Notes under the pieces: generated by a model
What the model was told of the DNA's origin: nothing
The model's database searches: none
Seen by the model: the letters and a program-made list of their open reading frames with translations, nothing else
In this document: positions 25,501 through 37,500 of the stretch, piece by piece
Position numbering within the stretch: position 1 is the stretch's first letter
How the letters are laid out: the number at the start of each line of letters is the position of its first letter
NCBI GenBank assembly: GCA_030248135.1
Contig: JASANC010003313.1
Location: 1 to 64,000, forward strand
Direction: 5' to 3'
DNA: 64,000 nucleotides
DNA from: Theristus sp. LFF4_11
Lineage: Eukaryota > Nematoda > Chromadorea > Monhysterida > Xyalidae
Program-made: the position numbers and the translations under genes

Positions 25501-28500
25501 ATTATTGGTGGGGGGGGGGATTATTGGTGGGGGGGGGGGAGTTTATTTACAAAAAAATTCTAGGGGTGGGGGTTTGTTAAAAAATGGCAAAAATACCTTG
25601 CATGGCAGGCAAGAAAGTCGAAGAAACTTCTACTCTACATAGAAATTTCCTTTTATAACAGCCTTTTGTAATGAAATTACTATAAACTCACCCATTTGGG
25701 GCCTTTGGTAGAACAATTTCATCATTTTCACTGCAACCAGCCATTGAATTCGCTGGGTATGTGTTTCAAACAGGTCTCCAATAATCCCCCATGGGGGATT
25801 ATTTGTGGGGGGGGATTATTTGGAAACTGGTCGGGGAGTGGGGGTTTATTGGTGGGGGGGGGGATTAATGGTGGGGGGGGGTTTAATGGGGGTAATACGG
25901 TATTATTTTGTGTTGGTTTCCCATTTTTGGGCGAAGCTTTCATAAAATAAATGCTTTTTTCTTGCTTCACTTCATAAAAATTAAAAAATACAATCGGACG
26001 ATTACTGTTTACTTTGCTGAAAGAACAGTTTTGTGTTTGTGCGGAACTAAAAATATCTTTTTCGTTACCCAAAACAAACTAAAGCTTTCAATATTCAATG
26101 CTTTCAACCTTTCAATATTGACATTCGGCATGCAGTTGACAATTCGAAGATTTGGAGCTGACGATCTTTTACCTTTTACACACAGTCTACCACTAGAAGA
26201 TTATTACTAGAATTTGTTGGTTTATCAGTTTATCGCCTAACTCTATTGCTTAAACGAGCCTGCACGATAAAAATGTACGAAGTAACGGTTTCTTCGTTTC
26301 TGCATCGCCCAGAAATGTTTCCCTGTGCCCTAGAAACCGGACTGCGCAAACAATTCCGTCGCTGTTCGTATCCGGGCGTGACAGCCGAGAGCATAAATAT
26401 GATATTCGAATACGCCGGTCAACCGTATCGTCTCGTTGACAAACTATCATATATGAAAACAGTCCTGGAAGATCCAAATCAAGTTGCGTTGGTGAATCGA
26501 TCAACGGTGGCCGACATGGACGTCGGCAGTTGGATTGACACAGAGCGCAGACGCACGTTGAACGTTCAGTTCACGATTCCAATGTTGGATGACCGACACT
26601 GGTGCGCACTCGCATCCGACAGTGCATTGGCAAACGGTGCAGCGATGCTCGAGAATGCAATGCAATTCGCCGCAGTTTATGGCATCAGTTTGTGGCTGGC
26701 CATTGGCGCTACTTTTCTGTTGTTCCGTTTCTGCACGACACTTCATCCAGCGGCGTTTTTACAGAAAAATACCAAATGGGGGAACATGTCGTATCGGCAA
26801 GTAACCTTGCTGTCAGCGATTGTGTCGATGCTCTTCATCGGCCTCTATCGCTGTGGCCTGTTAGCGCAGCTGCTTATACACGAACAAAAGTTTTTGTTCC
26901 ATAACGCTGAAACGTTGTCCAAGGCAGTCAGTCGGGGTCACGTTAAATGGTTAACACTGCCAGTAAACGACTGGTTCAATGAAGTGGAGAATTACGCTGA
27001 GGAACATGGACGGGTCGCGATGGAGATGAAAGAAGTGTTGCAAAAACAACCGGTTCAGTTCGTCAATAGCGTCGAAAAAGGAGCAAGACAAGCGGCCGCT
27101 TGGGACAGCAGCGTGTTCATCATTGAAGCAATGACCTGCGAATACCTTGCGACGCAGCACTGCGGTATTCGAACGGTATGTGTGTATTGGAATTTTCCGA
27201 CCGTTGAAACGTGCTGAGCTACTTTTGAGATGTAAGTTATACACATATCTGAGAGGAACGCTTGTGCTATCCACTGTGATGTGGATAGTTACCACCAAAA
27301 TAATTTTAGTGCTAATCTTATTTGATTTAAACTTTGATTTTCATTGACACTACTTAAGGTCGATTTGCGAGATCTGTACACACTAAAGTACAGCCTCGCA
27401 CTAGCACCGTGGGTTCCTAAGGAAGTCGTACACCGCCTCAATCGAGCTATCCAACACCTCTCTTCGACAATCACAATGATTGACCAGCGCTACCAAGCAA
27501 TGTTTCGGTTGAGCCGCTGTTACAACCGTACAATCAAAAGTAACTGGCTTAGTCTCAATGGAAACGATGACAACCACCAGTTTCTATGCGTATCCGACTT
27601 GCTCGGAGTGATCGGAGTGCTGGCAATCGGGTTGTGGCTGGCATCGATGTTGCTGATGGCGGAAATCGGGTGGAACACCTGGCTGTTTGCTCATGGCAAG
27701 TGAGAAACCACAGATACGAAAGAAGAATAATTTCCCAGCGCTTCAGTGATAAAATTTACAACTTTCGAACGGGGGGGGTACAATTCCGGCCCGCTAATTC
27801 CGGCCTGAAGAATTCCGGCCCGCTCATTCCGGCCCGAAGAATTCCGGCCCGAAGAATTCCGGCCCGGAGAATTCCGGTCCGGAGAATTTTCACCAGCACG
27901 AACAACACCACACGAAGTGATTTTGGTAATGAAATAATAAAATAAAATTATCGATGTTCACATGTTACAGTGTATTTTCAATGATGTTCGTCCTGTTTGC
28001 TTTTTTGGAAAGTGAAACCTTTTGAAAAAAAAGAAACTACAACTAAATTTTTAAATTTTTTTATCATGAACAGGATTTGTGACTCTTTTACCTTATCAAA
28101 AAGGCTTGACTTAGGATTAGGAACCTACAACAAGTCACTGCAAGCAAGTTCTAAACAAAAATAAAAAATTACTTAAGAATTTATTTACCAAAAATCACTT
28201 CCTGTGGTTTAATATTGTTCTTGCTGGCGAAAATTCTCCGGGCCAGAATTCTTCGGGCCGGAATTCTTCGGGCCGGAATGAGCGGGCCGGAATTCTACGG
28301 GCCGGAATTTCGCGGGCCGGAATAGTACACGAGCCCTTTCGAACAATAGCGAACACATTGTTATTGTTCACAACGAACACACTGTTTCACAAAATGCAGC
28401 AAAACCAGAAAAAATCGGTGGCTTGGCTGCTGCAACAAAAACCAGTGATTTCAGAGAAAATCGTGCCAGCAAAAATATCAAAAACGATTCCTGCGTTGTT

Positions 28501-31500
28501 CTTTTTGAAAAAAAGCAAAAATTCATAGCAGAAAGCTGAAACATCTCCTTGAGCGCTGAGTGGTGGACGTGTGCTAGGCGAATCGTGCTGTATTTGGCGC
28601 AAAAGGTCATTTTTTACGTTTTTTTACAATTTCATTTCGCATTCATTACAGGGTTGACCAATTCGTCTGAAATTTTAACACAAAAAAAACTTTTTGTCAT
28701 GCTTGGTTGAAATTTCAGTTTAAACGATCCACTCGTTGGCGAGCTAGAACCAATTCTTATCGTGTAGTTTTTTGGATCACCCTGTACAATTATTATTTTT
28801 GAGTAGATTTTGCCCGATTGTAGCCTTTTGAACCGTGCTAAAAATGCATTGCATTTTGATTTTGAGCTGCTTTAGTCGTTCCCGTTCAAATTATCAAAAA
28901 CAATCTTTTGATCAAGAACACAATCTTTACTGCATTCCGTTTCAAAATTAAAAACAATCTTTTTTAATCACCAATGGTCAATTGCTGTTCCCGTTTAAAA
29001 TATGTAAAGTGATTTTAAAGTTAATTGAATTGAAACGACAAAAAGTAACGCTTTATAAAAACCGTTTTTGAATGTAATTTGCAATTTCAATTTTGAATTT
29101 TTGTTTTTTAAATTGACATATTTCTAATTAAAACCGCCATGCAATAACTTTTCAACCAAATGATAATGAAAAATATTGGTTTCAAAGCAAAATGCAATGT
29201 CCACTTGCAATGTCGATGTCGTTTTGCAACCAAAAAAACAATTGCAACCATTCTTCATAGTTGGTTTTCTTTCATTTTTCGCTTTCGGTCATCAAGTTGT
29301 AAACAGCAACAATTTTCATTTGAAAATATTTGAAAAATTTCAACAGCATACAGTTGAAAATTCGAAAACTTAGAGTTGTCGATCTTTTTTTCATGAATTA
29401 CACACAGTCTACCACTAAAAGATTACTACTGGAATTTGATGGTTTATCAGTTTATCACCTAACTCTCATGCGGATACGAGCCTGCTCGATAAAAATGTAC
29501 GAACTATTAGTTTCTTCGTTTCTGCATCCGCCAGAAATGTTTCCCTGTGCTCTAGAAACTGGACCACGCAAACAATTCCTTCACTGTCCGTATCCGGGCG
29601 TGATGGCCGAAAGCCTAAATTTGATACTCGAATACGCCGGTCAACCGTATCGTCTCGTTGATGGATGTTTTTGGAAAATCGGATGAAAAGCTTGTATTCG
29701 GAGAACGTTTCGCAGCAACAAACTCTTATTTACAGTACAGTAATCTGTACGTATGTATATTTTAAAAGCCCATTTATATTTAAACAAATGCTCACATACT
29801 GAACACTATTACTTTATGTTGGTTTCGCATTTTTAGGCGAAGCTTCCATGAAATAAATGCTTTTTTCTTGCTTCACTTCAAAAAAAATTAATTCAACACA
29901 GTCGGACGATTATTGTTTACTTTGCTGAAAGAACAGTTTTGTGTTTGTGCGGGACTAAAAATATCTTTTTCGTTACTCAAAACAAACTAAAGCTAACATA
30001 ATGCTTTTAACCCTCCAATATTGACATTCGAAATGCAGTTGAAAATTCGAAAACTTGGAGCTGTTGATTTTTTATGTGTAATTACACACAGTCTGCCACT
30101 ACCAGTTTATCGCCTAACTCTATTGCTTAAACGAGCCTGCTCAACAAAAATGTACGAAGTAACGGTTTCTTCGCTTCTGTATCCACCAGACATGTTTCCC
30201 TGTGCCCTAAAAACCGGACTGCGCAAAAAGTTCCGTCGCTGTCTGTATCCGGGTGCGACGGCCGAGATCATAAATTTGATACTTGAATACGCCGGTCAAC
30301 CGTATCGTCTCGTTGACAAACCATCATACACCAAAACAGTCGTGGAAGATCCAAATCAAGTTGCGTTGGTGAATCGATCAACGGTGGCCGACATGGACGT
30401 CGGCGGTTGGTTTGACACAGAGCGCAGACGCACGTTGAACGTTCAGTTCACGATTCCAATGTTGGATGACCGACATTGGTGCGCAATGGCGTCCGACAGC
30501 CCTTTAGCAAATGGTGCAGCGATGTTCGAGAATGCAATGCAATTCACCACAGTTTATGGGATCAGTTTGTGGCTGGCGATTGGCGCTAGTTTTCTGCTGT
30601 TCCGTTTCTGCTCAAGGCTTCATCCAGCGGCGTTTTTACAGAAAAATATCAAATGGGGGAACATGTCGTATCGGCAAGTAACCTTACTGTCAGCGATTGT
30701 GTCGATGCTCTTCATTGGCCTCTATCGCTGTGGCCTGTTAGCGCAGCTGCTTACACACGAACAAAAGTTTTTGTTCCATAATGCTGAAACGTTGTCCCAG
30801 GCAGTCAACCGGGGTCACGTTAAATGGTTAACACTGCCAATAAGCGACTGGTTCCATGAAGTGGAGAATTACGCTGAAGAACATGGACGAGTCGCGATGG
30901 AGATGAAAGAAGTGCTGCGAAAACAACCGGTTCAGTTCGTCAATAGTGCCGAAAAAGGCGCAAGACAAGCGGCCGCTTGGGACAGCAGCGTGTTCATCAT
31001 TGGAGCAACGACCTGCGAATATCTTGCGACGCAGCACTGCGGCATTCGAACGGTATGTATGATCGTGAACTTTTAAAACGCTTTGCACATAAGAGTAGTA
31101 GTAGTATGACCGGTGTTCGATGGTCAAAATTTGGAATTTTTATTTATTGGGCTTAAATGATGCTACCAAGTGTCCTGAGTAAGGTACCTACCCTATCCCG
31201 AGTTATGATCATTTTATGTGTTGGCCGATGGGCACCGGTGGCTCCGGCGACCGATCGCGAATTGAAATTTTTGGGCTTTTTACGCAAATCCGGGTGATCA
31301 CGTGAAAGATGAGAACAAATTGAATCAGATCCACTACTTTTTGAATAAATTTAAGAAAGTTTTAGCTTTGGCCTAAAATTCTCGATTGTACGAGACAGAT
31401 TTTTTAAAACGCCAGAACGTTAAAATTTCAGAAAATCTCACAGCGATAGAAAGTTAGCCCTGTTCCTGGGGTTCACGGTGATGCAAAAAGTGTGCAGTTC

Positions 31501-34500
31501 CCGAGCTATTTTTGCCATTTAAAAAGGCTTCCGTCAGCCTAGCAGCCAAAAAAATGACAAAAACAAAAACAAAAAACGCATTCTTCTCGAAACTTACTGA
31601 CGTGACTCTCTGCTGTATTTTGAGTAGGTTGGAATTCCTAAACAACTCAACGGGAACCCCGTTCAAACGAAAAAAACAGTTTTTCTGTCGATTTCGGCCT
31701 AAAATCACTTGTTTACAAGTGTGTTACCACTTATACTGAGAAATATAGGCATTATTGTAATACTAAGTTGGCTGCAAAACGGTACTTGGGTTGTGACCCA
31801 TTATTGGGAGAAACAGTCATATTTTTTCATGAACAAGGCCTTTATTTGTTTTTTTAGGTTTTTTTCACACCGTTAGAGCATAACAGAGCCACACATCAGC
31901 GAGGAATGAGCAGGTAAAGCTTACATGGGAACACGGAAACCTAGAATACACCAAAAATACTGTTTTGGTCATTTTTGACACATTTGAGAAAGAAAAGTTT
32001 TTACAACCTGGTCAAATTAATAATGGGTCACAACCCAAGCACCGTTTTGCAGCCAAAGATGTCGCTTAACTGGCTACAAACGTAGTATTTCCAGAATGGC
32101 TATAGTGCTCAGTATAAGTAGTAACACACCGGTAACAAGAGGATTTTCGCCTGAAATCGACCGAAAAACCGCTTTTTTCGTTTGAACGGGGTTCCCGTTG
32201 AGTCATTTAAAATTTCCAACTTACTCAAAGTACAACAGAAAGTCACGTCAGCATGTTATGAGTGACGTGGTGACCCTAGCTGACAAGAGTTAAGAAAAAT
32301 GGCAAAAAACAAAACACTCTTTTGTCATTTTTTTGGCTGACACGCTGACGGAAAACCTCTTTTTAAATGGCAAAATGGCTTCAAAAGCCCAAACATTGCA
32401 ATTCGGCGATCGGTCCCCGGAGCCACCGGTGCCCATCGGCCAATACATAAAATAGCCATAACTCGGGATGAGGTAGGTCTTTGGTCATAAAATTTTGTAC
32501 GCTTACGCAGGACACTTAGTAGCATCATTTAAGCCCAAAAAATAACAATTCCAAATTTTACCAAATAAAAACCCCATATGGCATTTCATACCGCTCTCAT
32601 GTGCAAAGGGTTTTAATTAGATTCCGACCGTTGAAACGTGCTGCGCTGCTTTTGGGATGTGAGTTATACACAGTTTTATCTGAGAGGAACGCTCGTCCTC
32701 GTCGCTGTAATTTTACCACCACAATAATTTTAGTGCGAATCTCATGTATAAAATCTTAAATTTATTTGATTTAAACTAATTTTGATCCACACAACTTAAG
32801 GTCGAGTTGCGAGATCTCTACACAAAAACGACCAGCATCGCACTGGCACCCTGGGTTCCAACGGAAGTCGTACACCGCCTCAATCGAGCTATCCAACACC
32901 TCTCTTCGACAATCACAATCATTGACCAGCGCTACGAGGCAATGTTTCGGTTCAGTCGCTGCTACAACCATACAACCATAAGTAGCTGGCTTAACCTCAA
33001 TGGAAACGATGACAATCGTCAGTTTCTATCCATATCCGATTTGCTCGGAGTGATCGGAGTGCTGGCAGTCGGCTTGTTGCTAGCATCGCTGTTGCTGATT
33101 GCGGAAATCGGATGGAACGGCTGGTTGTCTGCTCATGGCAAGTGAGAAACCCCAGATCCAAAAGAGGAGTAATTTGCTGCGCTTCAGTGATAATAAATTC
33201 AACTTTCGACCAATAGCGAACTCATGATCGCGGACCATTTTCGGACGATCGAATTACAATGTGCGCGTTGACTGAAAGAGCGATTCACTTTACTTGATAA
33301 GTTTAATCCATTCCAGTTATGAGAGATTACGGGTTGTTTATATAGTAGCTATTTGCACAAAAACTGCAGTAGGCGTTTTTGTGGAGTTCATGAGTAAATT
33401 GGACATTCTCGACTTAACCAATAGTGACCTCGGATTTCCCGTTACTGTATCATGTACGAGCTAACAGTATCCGCACGACCATACGTTCCGGAAATATACG
33501 CGTGCGCCGCTGATACCGCCCTCCAAAAAACAATTCGATGTCCGTCACCCGGCGTGACGGCCGAAATCGTCGGCATCGTGCTCGGCTATGCTCGCCAGCC
33601 ATTTCGGTTGGTCGACAAAGCGTCTTACACGACGGCTGTCATAACGAACAGCCACATTCCGCTGCGCCAATTCAATCGGTCGAACGTGGCCGACGCGGAG
33701 GCGGTCTGCTGGATGAACACCGAGCATCGCCGCGAGAAGCTCGGCATCAAATTCACGGAGCCAATCTTCTACGACGGCCACTGGTGCGCGCTGGCGTCCG
33801 ATAGTCCGCTCGCCAACAGCGACACGCTGCTATCAGACGGCATTCGCTTCACGACCGTTTACGGCGCGAGCGTCTGGCTCGCCATTCTCGTCACACTGGC
33901 CGTGCTACGCGTACTGCACGTCATCTACGACCAACTGGAGCAACAGAGTGGCCAGTCGTCGCACGACGCAAAGAGCCGCCACCTGACGCTCGTCAGCGCG
34001 TTCGTGGCGTTGTTCTTCATCGGTCTCTATCGCACCGGCCTGCTAGCGCAGCTGCTCACGCGAAATCCACGGTTTCTCTTCGACAACGCGCAATCGCTGA
34101 CGGCTGCAGTGCGCAGCGGACACGTCGACTGGTTGACGGTGCGCGAGTTCGCGTGGCTGAACGAAGTCAAGCAGTACGCGCCGTACTACGGTCGAGTGGC
34201 GTTGGAGATGCGTGCGACCATGCGACGCCAGCCGGTTCGAATGGCGTCCAGTTATTTGAATGGCGTCGCTCAAGCGGCCGCTGTCAACAGCACCGTCTTC
34301 ATCGGATACTCGTTGGCGTGCGACTACTCCGTGTCGCAGTACTGCGGTATACGGACGGTTTGTGGCGTTTTTTTGCTTGTGCTTGTCACTGAATTTCAGA
34401 ATTTTTCACATCAGCTCTTGCCGAGATTTCTGTTCAGTTTTATTGAGCACTTCCAGGTGCACAGCGACACAATGTACAAAGTAAGAGTACAAAGTACCCC

Positions 34501-37500
34501 GGCTTGGAACACTAAAAGGATGTCGACAAACCAGACGAACATAGTTACTATCTCACCATACTTTTGTCATTTTCAACTGTTTTCAAAGTTGCTGAAAGCA
34601 ACACAACGCATGAGCGACACGCAGGTGCCCCTGCTCGACTTGCACACGTTTCGCTGCAGCCTTCCGCTGGCTCCGTGGGTGCCAGTTGACGTCATTCACC
34701 GGCTCAACCGAGCAATTCGCGACCTCGTCCTTCCGATACACCAGATCAAACGACGGTACGAGCAAATGTTCGCGATAACGCAATGCGTTCATCACTTCGG
34801 CGACGACAACGGTGGCGGTGGAAACAGTCGTGATGACGGCGACGAAAGCAGCACCGTGAAACAGCTGCGCTTCATCGCCGTCACTGACCTGCTCGGCGTG
34901 TTTGGTGTGCTCACGATCGGCGCTGTTGCTGCTGGCCTCATTTTACTCGGCGAAATCGTTTGGGTGCGTTTGGTGCAAACGACTCAAAACATTAGCTTTA
35001 AAATGCGCCACCACGATACGTATTACATCACCTACATGTAACTTTCTGTGTCTGTTCAACCAATGAATCTTTGCAGTCACCAACATTAATTGCCATTGAC
35101 AAATTTTGAAGGCTCTAGGCTGGCTCGCTCAAGGCACGGAAGTGAATGCTTGGTCGGCTGAGTGGCTGAGTGGATAGCACTTGGGACTTCCAATCGGAAG
35201 GCCCGGGTTCGAATCCGCTCGTGACCACTCGGCTGCCCCGGGTTGCGTGGGGCTTAATGGTTCGTCAGCATAAACGTCGGCTTTCTTGATTCACAAGATT
35301 GCTGTTCCGGTGGCGAGGAACTTAATGACATCGCGCCCATGCATACCAGCGCAGCTTGCCCAACGCCCACTTCTATAGCAGAAAAACTGCTTCCAACGTC
35401 GCAGCCCATGTGGTGGACAATAAAAAATTGCGACACTGCCTTTCCCCAAGGTCGTTGGGTAAGGATAAAAAGGGGGCAACAAACAACAAACAACAACAAC
35501 AAGTGAATGCTTGCGAGAAATTTCATCGCGTTTGATTGTTTCTTTAATGCAGCTAGACTTTTCTGCTACCGCACCGAGTTTGATTCAGAAAGTCCATCTT
35601 TCAATCGTCACTCTGTTGCTTTCCCATTTTTGTTGTCCCTCTTCAAAAAAAATTCTACCGTACCGGAATCTGTTGCGGTGTAACGGAACGAATCGACGTG
35701 CAGCGTTGCTCTGTGTACGGTATCCATCTGGCCGGCTCGCCATCGTTGTCGCACTGTTTCTTGACCGTGCACCTAAAAACAATGCAAGAAAAACATGTGC
35801 TGGAAAACTGAAGTTGAAACTAGCAAAAGAAATTCACTGAAACAGAGACACAAAACAAACAGACGAAAATCAAGCAAACTGATAGTTTACTGACGTGTAA
35901 AACAGACTGAACCGTTGTGCTAGTTTTACATTGCACCATAACCAAAACCAGCTCAGCTCATAAGAATTACGTGTGAAGAGTGTGTTCAGTTCAGTGCAAC
36001 ATAATACCAAGTATTTTACAACTTTTTCCAAAAAAACCATGTCTAACTCACTTGTTCGTCACGGGACACCAGCCGCAGTACGGGTTTTGAACGGCCAAAC
36101 AATCGGTGCACTTCTCGTACTGGTGGCACTCTTCGACTCTCGTCTTGATCAGCTGCAAAAAGAGCGAATTGTTGTTGTTGGGATTGGCAGTAATATACGC
36201 AGCTGCGAATTTTGTCGAGTGTTTTGTTGAATTGGTATAAAATAGCTCCCTTCTCCCCCAGCTCCCACCAGCGGTCCCAAGGACTCCGAGGTTTGGCGTG
36301 GGACGTGGGACGTGGACGGCCGAGCGTCCCGTGGGCCAATCCAATGCCTTTCGCGCCCAACTGGCTTTTTGTTTTTATTTTTTGCAACCCAGGTTTCAAC
36401 TAAAATATTAAACCTGCCCTGTTTCACTGTGCAAACAGCTATGCGCAACTGCTGCAGCAGTAATCTTTTTAATAGAGCTTGATATAATGCAACTGTATGT
36501 GTCATCACTTTTCGCAACACCATTTCGTTGTTGTAACACCATTTTAAAAACAATACGTTTGGTAGCAAGTTTTATATTGTTTTTACTTTGCTCTGCACCC
36601 CATGTCTAGCCACGCATGAAAGTGTCATTTTAATTTTTAAATTCCACTTATAGCGAATAAAACGGCATTCATACACCAATACAACTGTCACACCACAAAT
36701 ATCCCCCAGAGAGCTCCGAAGATGCCGAACACAAATTATGTGCAACTCCAAAAACGGAGCCCAATTTCGCAACATCCATTCGCAAAGCGCCACAAAATTC
36801 CGCACTCCGTTTTTAAATTCACACTCCCCACACATTCCACAAACATACATATCCATCCGAAAACTACAAAAACCGGTCACTAACGAGTGGTAGTCGTCGG
36901 AATATTTGCGTGCAGCCGACTAGAAACGACTAGAAACACGTGCAAATGTGCTCGCACACGCTCGCTCATGCTAGCTAGCCGTACTACGCAAGATCAATCA
37001 AAGCATTCTGTCAGCTTGGGGAGCACGAAAAAGCTTGCACTGTAGCGCAATTCAGTTTTGTGAATGTGATGGCGAGTTTTATCCAAATACGACATCAAAA
37101 CTCGCCTCACGAAAGCGAGACAAAATTATGCAATCCGACCCGGCAAAAGTGCACATGTTGTCAGACGTGCACGGGGGCCTGTTATGCCTGTTCGGAGGCC
37201 TAACCAGAAACAGGCATGTTGGCCGTTCCGCATCATCTACCAGGTTACCAGCCCCAGTTTTGAGCGGCCAGTCGCACGGACGGCCCAATCCATTCAGCAA
37301 ATTCGCCCTTTTTGGCCGGTTTGGCTACGTGGAACGGAGGAACAGGTATGAAAATGGCTCCCGTGCACCTTGGTGTGCCTTTGAATTATAGATTTTTTTG
37401 GAAGCACCAATTTTTTTTGGAACCAGCTTTCTATTTATTTGTGCAATAAGAAAACAAACAAGAAAACAAACTAGCAAATAAACTGCGCCAAAAGAAAATG

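Larger units (their letters stand above)
16913..36152 (-). other. plx-1: Plexin exons 9-22: PSI and IPT repeats
   Basis: Exons 9-10 form the first PSI domain ([23 protein letters not shown], then [10 protein letters not shown] and W). Exon 10 (35772-35664) is short and was found because the phases of exons 9 and 11 do not fit without it. Exon 12 is the second PSI ([14 protein letters not shown]), exon 15 the third ([16 protein letters not shown]). Exons 13-14, 16-17, 18-19 and 20-21 carry IPT repeats with the usual P..GP..GGT-LTI-G-NL pattern, for example [18 protein letters not shown] and [17 protein letters not shown]. Exon 22 ends the ectodomain. Confidence 0.93.

Noticed and set aside
26120..26210. 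Upstream frame of receptor 2 as an N-terminal extension or signal peptide
   Set aside because: The frame is not conserved in receptor 3 or the pseudogene and hits a stop before the ATG.
35254..35526. Minus-strand 90-codon frame
   Set aside because: It lies inside the SINE and its CAA tail; not a gene.
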